A DNA stretch of 54,146 nt from Anabaena sp. UHCC 0187 (lineage in GTDB: Bacteria; Cyanobacteriota; Cyanobacteriia; Cyanobacteriales; Nostocaceae), in assembly GCF_009712035.1 (NCBI RefSeq), contig NZ_VILB01000028.1, forward strand, positions 1 to 54,146, in the 5' to 3' direction. The notes beneath the pieces were generated by a model, which worked only from the letters and a program-made list of their open reading frames with translations, was not told the origin of the DNA and did not search any database. Shown piece after piece: positions 52,871-54,146 of this stretch; position 1 is the stretch's first letter, and every line of letters starts with the position of its first letter. The position numbers were made by a program, and so were the translations under genes.

Positions 52871-54146
52871 ATGTCCTATCATGATTCTGCCTTATTACAA
52901 AAAATCTGTGTTCATATTTGTCAATCAATAATTGCTATTCAACAACAGCAACCAGAATTATTGATTGCAAAATATCGAACTATTAACTGGCAAATATCTA
53001 CAAATAAATCCGCTTTAAGTACAAAATTTAGAGACATACTCAGTCAAACCCAAACCTGGGATGAATTATTACAAAAACTGCAATCATCACTCAAAGCAGT
53101 GCTTGTTCCCGCAGCTTTTGATTCACAAATACTATCAGATTTAATTTCCTCTATTCACCAGCTAAATCCAGAAAATCCTGATTTAAATACTACACATTTA
53201 CTTCAAAGACAATCTCTGGGTATAGCCATTTTGCTTTTAGATGCAGAAAATCTGCAACTTAATCCTAATACAGAAAAGTTTTTAACTACAACTTGTCATT
53301 GTCCTCTGCAAGTCAAAATTGCCTTTGCAAATTGGTCAAATCGGGGAAAATTAGATGTTGAATTACATCAACGTGGTTATGATTTAATTCATGTTCCCGC
53401 TGGTAGAGATAATGCTGATGGTAAAATGATTGCGGTGGGTTCTTCTATTCATGAACGCTATCCCAATGTTAAAGAAGTTTTTGTTTGTTCCTCCGATAAA
53501 GTAATGACCAACTTATGTAATATATTACAACAAAATGGCATATTAGTTTATCAAGTTAGTCAGCAAGGGGAAAATATCAAATTATTCAATAGTTTAACCA
53601 GCGAAACTATTGATTATTCCCTCAAACCTCTGCCAGAAATACCATCTATAGAGCAGTTTATTGCCCAAATTAAGATTTTAATTAAATTACAGCAAAAACA
53701 AACTGCAAGTTATTGGCTGAAACTTTCAATCCTGTCTAAACTATTTAAAACCAAACATCAATTAACTATTAGTCAAATTATTGCTCATCACTTTCCTGGG
53801 AAACAAGCTAGAGACGTATTTATTAACTATCCATCTGAGTTTGTAGTTCATCAAGTTGACGAAAAATCTGAATTGTATGTCACAATCTTTGAACAGCATC
53901 AACCCAATGTAGAAAATAATCAAGAAAATTCACAACCCCAAACCACGACATCAAAAGTCTTATCTACTATTAATTCTCCCACAGATTTAGAGCAAGCTAT
54001 CAATAATATATTAACTGATTTAAGCAAAGTAGATAATCATAAATCTGTTGATGTTAGTATTTTGGGAAGTAAATTTTATCAGCAATATGGTAAACCAATA
54101 ACTGAACAAATCAAACAATTAAAGATTGCTGGTAGTTTTGTTACCC
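52871..54146 (+). CDS. NYN domain protein with OST-HTH-like region, cut by the window edge
   Basis: At least 425 residues, with no stop before the end of the window. An N-terminal helical region leads to a NYN nuclease-like domain (GIAILLLDAENLQLNP with the acidic D-x-E-N, GYDLIHVPAGRDNADGKMIAVG, VFVCSSDKVMTNL). A basic helical region follows, then an OST-HTH/LOTUS-like segment (SVDVSILGSKFYQQYGKPI) near the edge. NYN proteins are predicted RNases of the PIN-like class; OST-HTH domains bind RNA. The ATG at 52871 is the first in frame after the relic; there is a second possible ATG at 52881 out of frame. Confidence 0.75.
   Translation, partial: MSYHDSALLQKICVHICQSIIAIQQQQPELLIAKYRTINWQISTNKSALSTKFRDILSQTQTWDELLQKLQSSLKAVLVPAAFDSQILSDLISSIHQLNPENPDLNTTHLLQRQSLGIAILLLDAENLQLNPNTEKFLTTTCHCPLQVKIAFANWSNRGKLDVELHQRGYDLIHVPAGRDNADGKMIAVGSSIHERYPNVKEVFVCSSDKVMTNLCNILQQNGILVYQVSQQGENIKLFNSLTSETIDYSLKPLPEIPSIEQFIAQIKILIKLQQKQTASYWLKLSILSKLFKTKHQLTISQIIAHHFPGKQARDVFINYPSEFVVHQVDEKSELYVTIFEQHQPNVENNQENSQPQTTTSKVLSTINSPTDLEQAINNILTDLSKVDNHKSVDVSILGSKFYQQYGKPITEQIKQLKIAGSFVT

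Overview
The window is chromosomal DNA from a filamentous, probably heterocyst-forming cyanobacterium (order Nostocales). The evidence is a low GC content, many GCGATCGC (HIP1) octamers, several families of short tandemly repeated repetitive (STRR) sequences in intergenic DNA, ndhL for the photosynthetic NDH-1 complex, a sucrose-phosphate phosphatase, a multi-GAF sensor kinase with cyanobacteriochrome-like cysteines, and many cyanobacterium-typical families (DUF1868, DUF3007, DUF3153, DUF4168, DUF4346, DUF5895). I cannot name the species.

Layout. 0-5 kb: DUF4168, holA, a 2H-phosphoesterase-like gene, then a damaged region where a ricin-lectin/M23 gene runs into an internally deleted PilB/GspE ATPase gene. 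5.5-12.7 kb: a MoxR cluster (RDD, membrane protein, SpoIIM, DUF58, MoxR, DUF4350, DUF4129). 12.8-19.5 kb: NADAR protein, large GAF/histidine kinase, a rod-shaped structured RNA that looks like 6S RNA, mltA and DUF5895. 19.9-21.5 kb: an unrecognised three-gene operon (coiled-coil protein, small protein, HNH nuclease). 21.5-26.4 kb: PHP phosphoesterase, purM, two envelope-type proteins and a ThyA/DUF4346 fusion. 26.5-28.5 kb: a deoxynucleotide module made of a relic 2-deoxyribosyltransferase (NDT)-like gene, a dCMP deaminase, a dCTP-deaminase-fold protein with two C-terminal membrane helices, and an intact NDT-like gene. 28.5-37.7 kb: mostly housekeeping genes (CobO-like, adenylate kinase, rph, mlaE, pgl, FHA protein, argB, TPR protein, DUF3153) with one HigBA-like pair. 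37.7-44.5 kb: an accessory hotspot around acnB with a PemK/MazF-type pair, a DUF433/DUF5615 pair beside a 68-bp direct repeat, a dead Phd-type antitoxin, two nucleases, MITE-like repeats and a truncated queC. 44.5-54 kb: housekeeping genes again (trpA, DUF3007, ndhL, tRNA-Leu, amino-acid binding protein, DUF4351, spp, ruvA, bioF), ending in a NYN-domain gene cut by the window edge.

The best candidates for something undescribed are the deoxynucleotide module at 26.5-28.5 kb, whose dCTP-deaminase-fold protein lacks the catalytic Glu and is membrane-anchored; the coiled-coil/small protein/HNH operon at 19.9-21.5 kb, in which two of the proteins share a motif; and the repeat-bounded hotspot at 37.7-44.5 kb. 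All functional readings come from recognising motifs by eye; no database search was run.
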